From the NCBI GenBank assembly GCA_030834045.1, contig JAURFZ010000030.1, positions 1 through 13,298 on the forward strand: a stretch of DNA of 13,298 bases, written 5' to 3'. The translations under genes and the position numbers were made by a program. Under the pieces are notes generated by a model. It was not told where the DNA came from. It searched no databases and was given only the letters and a program-made list of their open reading frames with translations. The DNA comes from Burkholderiales bacterium (GTDB lineage: Bacteria; Pseudomonadota; Gammaproteobacteria; Burkholderiales; Burkholderiaceae_A). Each line of letters begins with the position of its first letter. The first letter of the stretch is position 1. Shown here in pieces: positions 6,366-13,178 of this stretch.

Positions 6366-7744
6366 CTGAAGAGGACCTTCCACTCCGATTACCCCCGCAC
6401 TCGGCTCAGGCCGAGGCGGCGGTATTGGGAGGGTTGTTGCTTGACAATGGTGCCTGGGATCGCGTTGGCGATCTTCTCTCGGCCCAACACTTTTACCGCT
6501 CCGACCATCGCCTCACCTACGAGGCCATCACCAAGCTCGTTGAGCTTGCGCGTCCGGCAGACGTCGTTACCGTTTTTGAATACCTGCAGCAGCTTGGTCA
6601 GGCCGAAGAGGCGGGAGGTCTTGCTTACTTAAATAAGCTCGCCCAAGATGCCTCATCGGCCGTTAATATTCGGCGTTATGCCGAAATTATTCGAGATCGC
6701 GCAGTTCTGCGTCAGCTCGTAACGGTAAGTGATGAGATTGCCACAACGGCCCTCAATCCTGAAGGACGTGAGACCCGCCAGATACTCGATGAGGCTGAGA
6801 CGAAGATCTTTCGTATTGGTGAAGAGGGCTCGCGCGGTCGCCAAGGCGTTGCTTTGTTCGACGACCTTTTGAAGTCGGTTGCCCGGCGAATTGACGAGCT
6901 TGCTAATAACCCCAATCCATCGGACGTTACGGGGGTTCCCACGGGCTTTGTTGATCTCGATCAAAAAACGGCGGGCATGCACGGAGGCGATCTTATTATT
7001 GTTGCGGGTCGCCCAAGCATGGGAAAGACCTCTTTAGCCTTAAACATAGGCGAGCATGTTTCCATCGATCAAGGCCTGCCCATCGTTATCTTTAGTATGG
7101 AGATGGGTGCCGAGCAACTCGCGCTACGCATGCTTTGCTCGGTGGGCCGAATTGACGCCCAGCGTCTGCGTACGGGTAGACTAGCAGACGACGACTGGGA
7201 CAAACTTACCCATTCTTTGGAGCGCATGAAGGGTGTACCCGTCTACATTGACGAGACGCCTGCCTTGAACCCACTTGAGCTGCGTTCGCGGGCGCGCCGG
7301 GTTGCACGGCAGTCGGGCGGGTTAAAACTAATTATTGTTGACTACATCCAGCTCATGAGCGCCTCAAGCTCTGGGGAAAACCGAACCACTGAAATTTCCG
7401 AAATTACCCGGTCGTTGAAGAGTCTTGCCAAAGAACTCGACTGCCCGGTGATTGCGCTTTCGCAGTTAAACCGAACCGTTGAGCAGCGCACCGATAAGCG
7501 GCCGGTCATGAGCGACCTTCGTGAGTCGGGCGCCATTGAGCAAGACGCCGATGTCATTCTTTTCATTTATCGCGATGAGGTCTACCGGCCGGACAGTCCC
7601 GATAAGGGAGTTGCCGAGATTATTATTGGCAAGCAGCGAAACGGTCCTATTGGAACCATTCGCCTTACGTTTTTGGGCTCTTACACCAAGTTCGAGAACC
7701 ACGCCGCCCCGCCGCCGAGTCATTACGGTGGGGGTGCCTTTTAG
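6362..7744 (+). CDS. dnaB: Replicative DNA helicase DnaB, apparent ATA start
   Basis: Hexameric ATP-driven helicase that unwinds DNA at the replication fork. Walker A GRPSMGKT lies at residues 216-223 (K222), the Walker B segment LIIVDY at 323-328 (D327), then SQLNR and DLRESGAIEQDAD. Conserved N-terminal sequence LPPHSAQAEAAVLGG is encoded from 6380, upstream of the first ATG/GTG/TTG codon in the frame (TTG 6425). The stretch back to the in-frame TGA at 6299 has no standard start codon. ATA at 6362, seven bases after GGAG (6351-6354), gives MTEEDLPLRLPPHS..., 460 residues, the normal DnaB length. Starting at TTG 6425 instead would remove 21 residues including part of the first helix. Either an ATA start is used or a base is wrong. 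The family call is certain; the start is not. Confidence 0.95.
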   Translation: MTEEDLPLRLPPHSAQAEAAVLGGLLLDNGAWDRVGDLLSAQHFYRSDHRLTYEAITKLVELARPADVVTVFEYLQQLGQAEEAGGLAYLNKLAQDASSAVNIRRYAEIIRDRAVLRQLVTVSDEIATTALNPEGRETRQILDEAETKIFRIGEEGSRGRQGVALFDDLLKSVARRIDELANNPNPSDVTGVPTGFVDLDQKTAGMHGGDLIIVAGRPSMGKTSLALNIGEHVSIDQGLPIVIFSMEMGAEQLALRMLCSVGRIDAQRLRTGRLADDDWDKLTHSLERMKGVPVYIDETPALNPLELRSRARRVARQSGGLKLIIVDYIQLMSASSSGENRTTEISEITRSLKSLAKELDCPVIALSQLNRTVEQRTDKRPVMSDLRESGAIEQDADVILFIYRDEVYRPDSPDKGVAEIIIGKQRNGPIGTIRLTFLGSYTKFENHAAPPPSHYGGGAF

Positions 7745-7771
7745 TTATACAAGGGCCCCACCATCTACTAG

Positions 7772-8191
7772 CTACCAGCTGCCGGTGTTGGTCATGCTCC
7801 TCCAGGGCTCGGCCGGTGCAAGGGGTTCACCTTTCTGTAGCAGTTCAATCGAGATACTGTCGGGCGAACGGACAAAGGCCATGCAGCCGTCACGTGGAGG
7901 GCGGAGGATGGTGACTCCGTGGTCGGCGAGTTGCTGACATTTATCGTAAATATTGTCGACGGCAAACGCCACATGGCCGAAGTTGCGCCCGCCTTCGTAG
8001 TCTTCGGGGTCCCAGTTGTAGGTGAGCTCAAGCTGAGCCTCAGGACTTTCCGGGGCAGCAAGAAAGACCAAGGTAAACCGGCCTGAGGGAACCTCTTTGC
8101 GACGCAGCTCAGCAAGACCTAAGGCCTTGCAATAGAAATCAAGCGATTTCTCTAGGTTGTTAACCCGAATCATGGTGTGCAGGTATTTCAT
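7772..8191 (-). CDS. gloA: Glyoxalase I (lactoylglutathione lyase)
   Basis: Metal-dependent enzyme converting the methylglyoxal-glutathione hemithioacetal to S-lactoylglutathione. The 139-residue protein opens with MKYLHTMIRV. The four metal ligands align with those of E. coli GloA: H5, E55 in QLELTYNW, H73 in FGHVAFAVDN and E116 in SIELLQ. Asn-Trp-Asp after the second ligand is also family-typical. Its length and lack of the eukaryotic insertion suit the bacterial (often Ni-dependent) type; metal preference is an inference. AAGGAG stands four bases before ATG 8191-8189. It lies only 27 bp downstream of the kinase-like gene on the same strand and so may be the last gene of that operon. It converges on dnaB, with 27 bp between stops and no clear terminator. 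Confidence 0.96.
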   Translation of the reverse strand: MKYLHTMIRVNNLEKSLDFYCKALGLAELRRKEVPSGRFTLVFLAAPESPEAQLELTYNWDPEDYEGGRNFGHVAFAVDNIYDKCQQLADHGVTILRPPRDGCMAFVRSPDSISIELLQKGEPLAPAEPWRSMTNTGSW

Positions 8192-8218
8192 TGCCTCTCC
8201 TTAGAAACCTTATTTTAG

Positions 8219-9451
8219 CTAACGAACGCGGTTATTGGCTGCCTTGGCAAGGCCAAGGGCAGTGACCAACCCAAGCCCTAAAGTTAGGCTGGTCGAAAGC
8301 CCAAGGCCTTGGGATGCCATTTCAAAGCCGTACCAGACCTGAGTCGTGCTCATGACGAAAAGACTTACCAGGGCCAAACCTTGCAGTCGGGCGCTTAGCA
8401 GGGCAAGTAGGGCCAAGGCACCTGCGACAAGGCTGATAAGTGCTGCGTAAAAACCAAGGTCGCTAAGTACAAGCTGATTACTTTTATATTGAGTATCAAT
8501 ATAAAAGTAATTCACTAATAAAATGGCAATGGCCATAGGCCTGCACAGCCATCGCCACCGTGCTAGGGCCTGCCAGGCCTGTGCCTTAAGAGCACCTTCA
8601 GAAGGGGGAGGGTCGGGCGCATAAAAAGCCTTGGGCCGTGGCGTGCCCCCCATGCCTGAGGCAGCCAAGGGAAGTGCGAGCAATCGTTCTTTTACCAAGG
8701 CGTCGTCTTGTAGGCTACGAAGCCTCGCCGAAGAGTCGGTTAGAAACTGGTGTTCGGCCCCAGAAACCGAGAGCCGTCGTGAGAGCTCTTCAAGAAGCTC
8801 GGCAAAGCTGTGACCCACCAGGCACCAACGCTTATCCAGGGAGTCTACGGCCACCGACTTCGGCCAGTAGGACTGATAGGCCTCAAGCGGAATGTCAAAG
8901 GCCCTGCCTACAAAATCGGTGGGTGTTGCAAGCCCCTTGCGACGGTAGATGGCTGTCGCAGCTTCGGAGTCTCGAAAAAAAATACGCCAGTCATCGGCAG
9001 CCGCTGTTACCAGCCGAGGATGATGCAGCTGTGGGTCTGGAATAACCCAGAGCGGTTTTTGAAGAGGAAGACGCGCGCTTAGTGCAACCCCGAAGTCAAT
9101 GAGTTTGATCTGCGGTTCGCCCTCCTCGAACTGATCCACAAGGAAATTACGACAGGCCAGATCGAGATGAAAGACCTCTTGCTGACAGATGTCTGTTACC
9201 GCCTGTACAAGAGGGGGAAGAAGTCGTGAGAGCCAGGCTTTGTGAACGGACGGTGACTGGGGTAGGTTTGCAATTGCCGTCTCAAGGCTCGTTCCATCAT
9301 GATCCATGGTGAGGCTTTTTTGAACATGGTCCATGGCAAGCACTCTTGGAACGGGCGCATCGCGTTGATGAAGGTCGGCAAGAATCTGAGCCTCGCGGTT
9401 AAACAGATAGGGCTCATCAAAAACCTTGGTATGACTTAGCTTCGGCGCCAT
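8219..9451 (-). CDS. Kinase-like protein with C-terminal multi-pass membrane domain
   Basis: Protein-kinase-fold protein, 410 residues. K9 in HTKVF and E20 in LFNREAQIL fit the ATP-binding Lys and helix-C Glu. The catalytic loop is HLDLACRNFLV (D97, N102) and the metal-binding motif DFG (119-121), followed by ADDW (152-155) for the helix-F Asp. The glycine-rich loop before K9 is absent, and an in-frame TGA just upstream rules out a longer N-terminus. DLACRN resembles the DLAARN of tyrosine kinases; HLD rather than HRD makes it a non-RD kinase. A linker (about 225-300) leads to about four hydrophobic segments (304-320, 328-353, 356-377, 381-403), placing the kinase on the cytoplasmic face of the membrane. 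ATG 9451-9449 overlaps the phosphatase gene by 16 bp, so the two are coupled. It could be an active kinase or a pseudokinase; substrate unknown. Confidence 0.75.
   Translation of the reverse strand: MAPKLSHTKVFDEPYLFNREAQILADLHQRDAPVPRVLAMDHVQKSLTMDHDGTSLETAIANLPQSPSVHKAWLSRLLPPLVQAVTDICQQEVFHLDLACRNFLVDQFEEGEPQIKLIDFGVALSARLPLQKPLWVIPDPQLHHPRLVTAAADDWRIFFRDSEAATAIYRRKGLATPTDFVGRAFDIPLEAYQSYWPKSVAVDSLDKRWCLVGHSFAELLEELSRRLSVSGAEHQFLTDSSARLRSLQDDALVKERLLALPLAASGMGGTPRPKAFYAPDPPPSEGALKAQAWQALARWRWLCRPMAIAILLVNYFYIDTQYKSNQLVLSDLGFYAALISLVAGALALLALLSARLQGLALVSLFVMSTTQVWYGFEMASQGLGLSTSLTLGLGLVTALGLAKAANNRVR
8477..8511. repeat. Perfect 16-bp inverted repeat inside the kinase-like gene
   Basis: The arm ATTACTTTTATATTGA (8477-8492) is followed by three bases and then its exact reverse complement (8496-8511). 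It encodes residues 314-325 of the kinase-like protein, just after the first membrane segment. It is strikingly AT-rich within a GC-rich gene. In the mRNA it would form a 16-bp stem with a three-base loop. No T-run follows on the minus strand, so it is not a standard terminator. Confidence 0.95.
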
Positions 9452-10158
9452 ATTAGACAGAGCGAGATGTCATCGTCGCTGCCGTTACGAAGGGCCCTTT
9501 CGCAAAGGCTTTGGGAGAGAAAGTTTAAATCGTCGGGGCTTGGCGCCTCACCGCCTATCATGCTAAGTGTCTGTGTGAAGTCTGTTTCTGACAGAAAGTC
9601 GCCCGCCCCATCGGTGGCAAGGACGACGCAGACATCGCCGGGAAGATCCGCTTGAAAGCAGTTTGGCTCAATGGGAACCGCAGCCCCAATAAGCTGGCTG
9701 GGGTTGCCGTGGGGGTCTTTGTGGCGCGCGAGCCAATGCATAAGCTGCCAGCCTGTCTTTGGCTCATGAAGGAAAACGCCTGCATAGCTATCACCAACCC
9801 CAAGCAGCCGTATGGAATTCTGCTCGAGCATTGCAAGGCTCACCGTGGCGGCCGACTCTTTCAAATGGGATTCGAGCTTAAGCCCAAGGTGATAGAGGTA
9901 CGCACCGAGATGCTTGCGTGTGAGGCTCTTCGAATCGGACGTGACGTTCGGGTCGTCGCGTAAAACCTCGGGCCAGGGGTGCTCCTGCACAAGAGCCAAC
10001 TCTCTCACCAGTTCCTTTGCAAACTCGCCACCGTGCGGGGTTCCGTTCGCGCCGTCGCTAAGAACAAAGAGCTTGTCTTGCGGGGCGGCATGAAAGGCAT
10101 CAAAGCCTAAATGGCCCTCCGAACCCTGGTTCAGTGAGGTGGCATAGCGAAGCTGCAT
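9436..10158 (-). CDS. PP2C-type protein phosphatase
   Basis: Metal-dependent (PPM) phosphatase expected to remove phosphate from Ser/Thr, 240 residues and catalytic domain only. The four metal-site regions are visible: GFDAF (D20), LSDGANG (D35-G36; the canonical form is DGxGG, so Asn replaces one Gly), LATDGAGDF (D183) and SDDDIS (D228-D230). GVGDSYAGVF (120-129) is the core strand. I start at ATG 10158 because the fold begins at MQLRYATSLNQG; an upstream TTG (10248) would add 30 low-complexity residues and run into the FHA gene. No clear Shine-Dalgarno is seen, so coupling to the FHA gene 25 bp upstream is likely. It lies between the FHA protein and the kinase-like gene and is the presumptive antagonist of that kinase, as PstP is of PknA/PknB. 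Confidence 0.88.
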   Translation of the reverse strand: MQLRYATSLNQGSEGHLGFDAFHAAPQDKLFVLSDGANGTPHGGEFAKELVRELALVQEHPWPEVLRDDPNVTSDSKSLTRKHLGAYLYHLGLKLESHLKESAATVSLAMLEQNSIRLLGVGDSYAGVFLHEPKTGWQLMHWLARHKDPHGNPSQLIGAAVPIEPNCFQADLPGDVCVVLATDGAGDFLSETDFTQTLSMIGGEAPSPDDLNFLSQSLCERALRNGSDDDISLCLIWRRS

Positions 10159-10183
10159 CGAAGTGAAAGGAGCCCGGCTTGGT

Positions 10184-11212
10184 CTAGACAGCGCCAGGCC
10201 GTGGTGTTGCGCTTGAGGGGGTTGCCCTGCGCCCCATGGCCTTTCCAAGGGTTACCCGCGGGAAGTCTGCTGGGTCGGCCTCCGTTGCCTGCTTACGTGT
10301 CTCGGCGGTCATTCCGAAGATGAGTTCCGCCTCCGAATGCCTAGGCATTGAGTAGATGGTGGAGGGCCGAAGAAGCTGGCTTCCTGACGATAGGCAGGAA
10401 AGGGTGGCTGCATCGTGCAGGAAAAAATAGGTGTCTTCAAGAACATTCATGACGACAAGATGGCGACGAGAGACATACCGGCCGTGCAGGCTTACAAACT
10501 GCAGCCCTTCAAGCTCGCCCTCGCTGGGGGGCTCACGCCCAATAAGAACAGGGCTTCTGAGTTCAAGGGTGCGCTGGCCCTGTGCATCGTGGATGGAGAG
10601 GATGAGCCCTGTGCTCCTTGCCTCTGAGGAGCTGGCCCGCCGTCCGCCGGGAAGGCCTGGTAGGCCGTTGGCAGGTTCTGTTTGGGTATCTGCAGAGGGC
10701 ATTCGGGAATGCTCTTTCGCAACGGGACCTTTTAAGGCGACCTGAGCCTGAAACTGATGCCGCCGCCCGCGCAAAGAGATCTGAAAGGTCTCGTCTTGCG
10801 TGGGCTGCTCGAAACTCTGGTCGGTCAGCTGAATGCTTGGCAGAAAATCATCGGCGACAACCACCGTTGAGCCCCGGGCCGAGCGATACTCCGATTCAAG
10901 TATTGAGCGAAAAAAATGATTCCTGAACTCGGGGTCAATCTCGCTGTGAACCCTTAAGAAACCTTCGAGCGACTCCGAGGCCTGCTTATCGAGTGGTGTA
11001 ATGACAATGCCATCAATCAGAAAATGGCTCTTATCAAGAATGCTACTTAAGTAATGCTGCTCGCGGCTTTCAAGTTCTTTTAAAACAGCCTGAGAGACCA
11101 CGCCTTTGAGCTCAAGTCCAAGCGCGTCTGCAAAACTGTCGGTCCGCAGTCGTTTTGCCGCCGATGCGGGGTCCGGGCTGTTATGGTTACGAAATAAACG
11201 CGAGAACACCAT
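10184..11212 (-). CDS. FHA-domain protein with FhaA-like layout
   Basis: Phosphothreonine-peptide reader of 342 residues. The C-terminal FHA domain (about 201-301) has its core LIGRE (G225, R226) and VSRRH (S248, R249, H251), the residues that bind phosphothreonine. The later N-G turn of canonical FHA domains is not obvious. The N-terminal 130 residues form a separate domain with a strand pattern FLIDGIVITPLD, a helix and then RSARGSTVVVADDF, reminiscent in size and layout of the N-terminal domain of mycobacterial FhaA (DUF3662); this is only a resemblance. A polar linker (about 165-200) joins the two, and the tail is Pro/Thr/Ser-rich. I prefer ATG 11212, since the longer frame from 11299 would overlap the divergent SEDS gene by 59 bp. 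First gene of the minus-strand FHA-phosphatase-kinase unit. Confidence 0.82.
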   Translation of the reverse strand: MVFSRLFRNHNSPDPASAAKRLRTDSFADALGLELKGVVSQAVLKELESREQHYLSSILDKSHFLIDGIVITPLDKQASESLEGFLRVHSEIDPEFRNHFFRSILESEYRSARGSTVVVADDFLPSIQLTDQSFEQPTQDETFQISLRGRRHQFQAQVALKGPVAKEHSRMPSADTQTEPANGLPGLPGGRRASSSEARSTGLILSIHDAQGQRTLELRSPVLIGREPPSEGELEGLQFVSLHGRYVSRRHLVVMNVLEDTYFFLHDAATLSCLSSGSQLLRPSTIYSMPRHSEAELIFGMTAETRKQATEADPADFPRVTLGKAMGRRATPSSATPRPGAV

Positions 11213-11240
11213 CTTTAGGTCTGCTCCATGATGTATTGCT

Positions 11241-13178
11241 ATGCCTAGTCTAAACAAATCAGGCGCCCTTGACCGGTTTGTCTGGTGGTTTCCGCTCATC
11301 TTTGCAGCGGTTATAAGCCTCTGGGTGTTTTTTCAACGCCCTCTAAGTTCGCAGGTGCGCGAGTTGGCCATGGCACAGGCGGCCTTGGCAGCCATTCAGC
11401 CAAGTGGGTCCCCGGCGCTTAGGTTTTCAACGGGGGCGGCTCAGAGGCTTTGTCAGATTGTTGGGTCTCAGCCTTTACAGCGGCTCGATTGCCGCAATGG
11501 GCTAAGCCTTGATGCCCAGGCGGGGGTTAAGGCGACGGTCGACGCAAGAGTGCTATTTGCGGCCCGTGCGGGCCTTGATGAATGGATTGAAGGTTACCGT
11601 GCCTTACGTGATGAGCTCTCAGGACGTCTTGCCACAGGAGGGTCGCGCACATGGGTTCTTGCAGGTATTGAGCTAAGGCTTGGTGAGCTGCAAAGGCGAC
11701 GCGTCGGTCTAAGCCCGGGTTATGCCGAGGTCTTCGATGCGCTGCTTATCGCCGAGGGGGTTCGCTACAGCTCGGTCTCGGGGCAGTTCTCCGTGCAGCG
11801 CTGGGACCTTGCCAGACTACTGGACAGTCCACGGGCTGTGCTTGAGCGTGCCGAGCAGCTTGAGCAGCTTCTTTTCTTGCTTCCTTGGCTCGTAGGGGTA
11901 TTTGCCTTATGCGGTTACAGCTTTGTGCAGTGGGGCCTCGGTGCGCTCGCCGGCCTGGTTTATGCGGCTTTTTTTGGACTTGCCACGCTGGGTCTCCTGG
12001 TGGTGGCAGATGCATCCGTGCGTTTTGGACAGGGCTCACCGGTCTACCTCTTAAATCCTTTTGCCTATGCCTTTGAGCGGCAGGTTTTGGTCTACCTGGT
12101 TGGGGTTGTGACCCCATGTCTTTTTTTGGCTTTTGCTATTTTTCAAGAGCGTTTTGTTACAAGAGTCCTGCGATGGGTCTCGGACCATTTCATTGTGATT
12201 AGCTTTCTTGTGTTTGGGCTTGCAACGGCGCTCTACGGTCTTGCAAGTCCTGCGGCTGGCTCCGAGGCGATGAAGCTTGCAATGGCGGGCTTTGCCGGAA
12301 TTGTGACCAGCCTGTACGCTCGGCAGGCCTACCTTACACGGCTCCATCTGCCCAAGGCCTACACGCTGGCGGGCCTGGCATCGGGTTGTGTCAGCCTCTT
12401 CCTAACACCCGAAAAGTTTAAGCCCCGGTCCGTCGTTGCCGCACAGCTTCTGAAGGCCTTTGGCCTCATGCTTTTGGTGGGGCTTCTAGTTATTGGGCTT
12501 GCCGCGCTTGTTTTTAGTGACCTCGGGGGCAGCCTTGTCTCTGCTGCGGTGGTCTTTGGTCTTGTCTTCTTACTTTTCGGTCTACGAATGGTTGTTATCG
12601 TCTCGATCTTCGCGTCGGCTGCTGTTGGGCTTGCCCTTATGACAGACAAAGTTCAAGGCCGAATTGACCTAATGCTCTCACCGATGACAGCCGCCGTAAG
12701 CGATTTTGCCCGTCTCATCAAGTTTTCCGAGGCAGCTCCTGCATCTGGCTACGGGCTTGGCTCTCTGCGCTGGTGCAGCAACGAGGGCTCCTGTCTGCCC
12801 ATTCAAGTCTTGAGTGATTACTTTCCAGTTCTTCTTACTGGAGCCTTTGGTGAGTCCATGACCATTCTTCTTTTTGCGCTGCTGGTTCTGGGATATTTTC
12901 TGCTCATGGTGCGAGCAGGTCTTGGTCTTGCAAAGGGTGGGGTACTGGTGCCCCTGGTCTATGCAGTCGCTTTCTTTTTGCTTTTTTCATCACTCGTTCA
13001 GACAGCCATCACCTTTCTTGGTAACTGGCGTTTGATGCCCCTTACAGGCCTTGGCCTGCCGGTTCTCAGTATGGGCTGGTCGTCCATGATTTCCGTTGCG
13101 CTGGGTCTTGGTGCCTTGGGCATGGCCGAGCGTCTGGGACAACGCGTCGCCAGCCCTCAAACAAGGCCCTTGCCATGA
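11241..13178 (+). CDS. SEDS-family (FtsW/RodA-like) membrane glycosyltransferase with N-terminal extracytoplasmic domain
   Basis: 645-residue homologue of FtsW/RodA, the SEDS polymerases that build peptidoglycan glycan strands from lipid II. Family features appear in the right order: SDLGGSLVSA (426-435, matching QPDLGTA), TDKVQGRIDLMLSP (468-481, matching DYQ..RI..FL.P), GYGLGS (503-508), LPIQVLSDYFPVLLTGAFGE (519-538; D526 aligns with the catalytic Asp of LPE..TDFIFA), and NWRLMPLTGLGLPVLSMGWSS (595-615, matching the GLTLPFISYGGSS block). Odd for the family, TM1 (13-31) is followed by a hydrophilic stretch of about 175 residues (33-208) with two cysteines (C71, C84) before the remaining ten or so helices. 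ATG 11241 has no clear ribosome-binding site. It diverges from the FHA gene by 28 bp and overlaps the next gene by ATGA, as SEDS genes often do with their transpeptidase partner. Confidence 0.85.
   Translation: MPSLNKSGALDRFVWWFPLIFAAVISLWVFFQRPLSSQVRELAMAQAALAAIQPSGSPALRFSTGAAQRLCQIVGSQPLQRLDCRNGLSLDAQAGVKATVDARVLFAARAGLDEWIEGYRALRDELSGRLATGGSRTWVLAGIELRLGELQRRRVGLSPGYAEVFDALLIAEGVRYSSVSGQFSVQRWDLARLLDSPRAVLERAEQLEQLLFLLPWLVGVFALCGYSFVQWGLGALAGLVYAAFFGLATLGLLVVADASVRFGQGSPVYLLNPFAYAFERQVLVYLVGVVTPCLFLAFAIFQERFVTRVLRWVSDHFIVISFLVFGLATALYGLASPAAGSEAMKLAMAGFAGIVTSLYARQAYLTRLHLPKAYTLAGLASGCVSLFLTPEKFKPRSVVAAQLLKAFGLMLLVGLLVIGLAALVFSDLGGSLVSAAVVFGLVFLLFGLRMVVIVSIFASAAVGLALMTDKVQGRIDLMLSPMTAAVSDFARLIKFSEAAPASGYGLGSLRWCSNEGSCLPIQVLSDYFPVLLTGAFGESMTILLFALLVLGYFLLMVRAGLGLAKGGVLVPLVYAVAFFLLFSSLVQTAITFLGNWRLMPLTGLGLPVLSMGWSSMISVALGLGALGMAERLGQRVASPQTRPLP

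Noticed and set aside
7745..7771. Possible terminator between convergent dnaB and gloA
   Set aside because: GGGCCC is the only symmetry and there is no stem of useful length or T-run on either strand.
8631..9082. Plus-strand open frames opposite the kinase-like gene
   Set aside because: Several overlapping short frames, none with domain-like sequence or a ribosome-binding site; the minus frame carries clear kinase motifs.
10159..10248. Thirty-residue N-terminal extension of the PP2C protein from a TTG
   Set aside because: The extension is low-complexity, overlaps the FHA gene and precedes the natural start of the phosphatase fold at MQLRYATS.
11213..11299. Longer FHA protein starting at ATG 11299
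   Set aside because: It would overlap the divergent SEDS coding start by 59 bp and adds a segment without recognisable features; ATG 11212 starts at the plausible MVFSRLF end.
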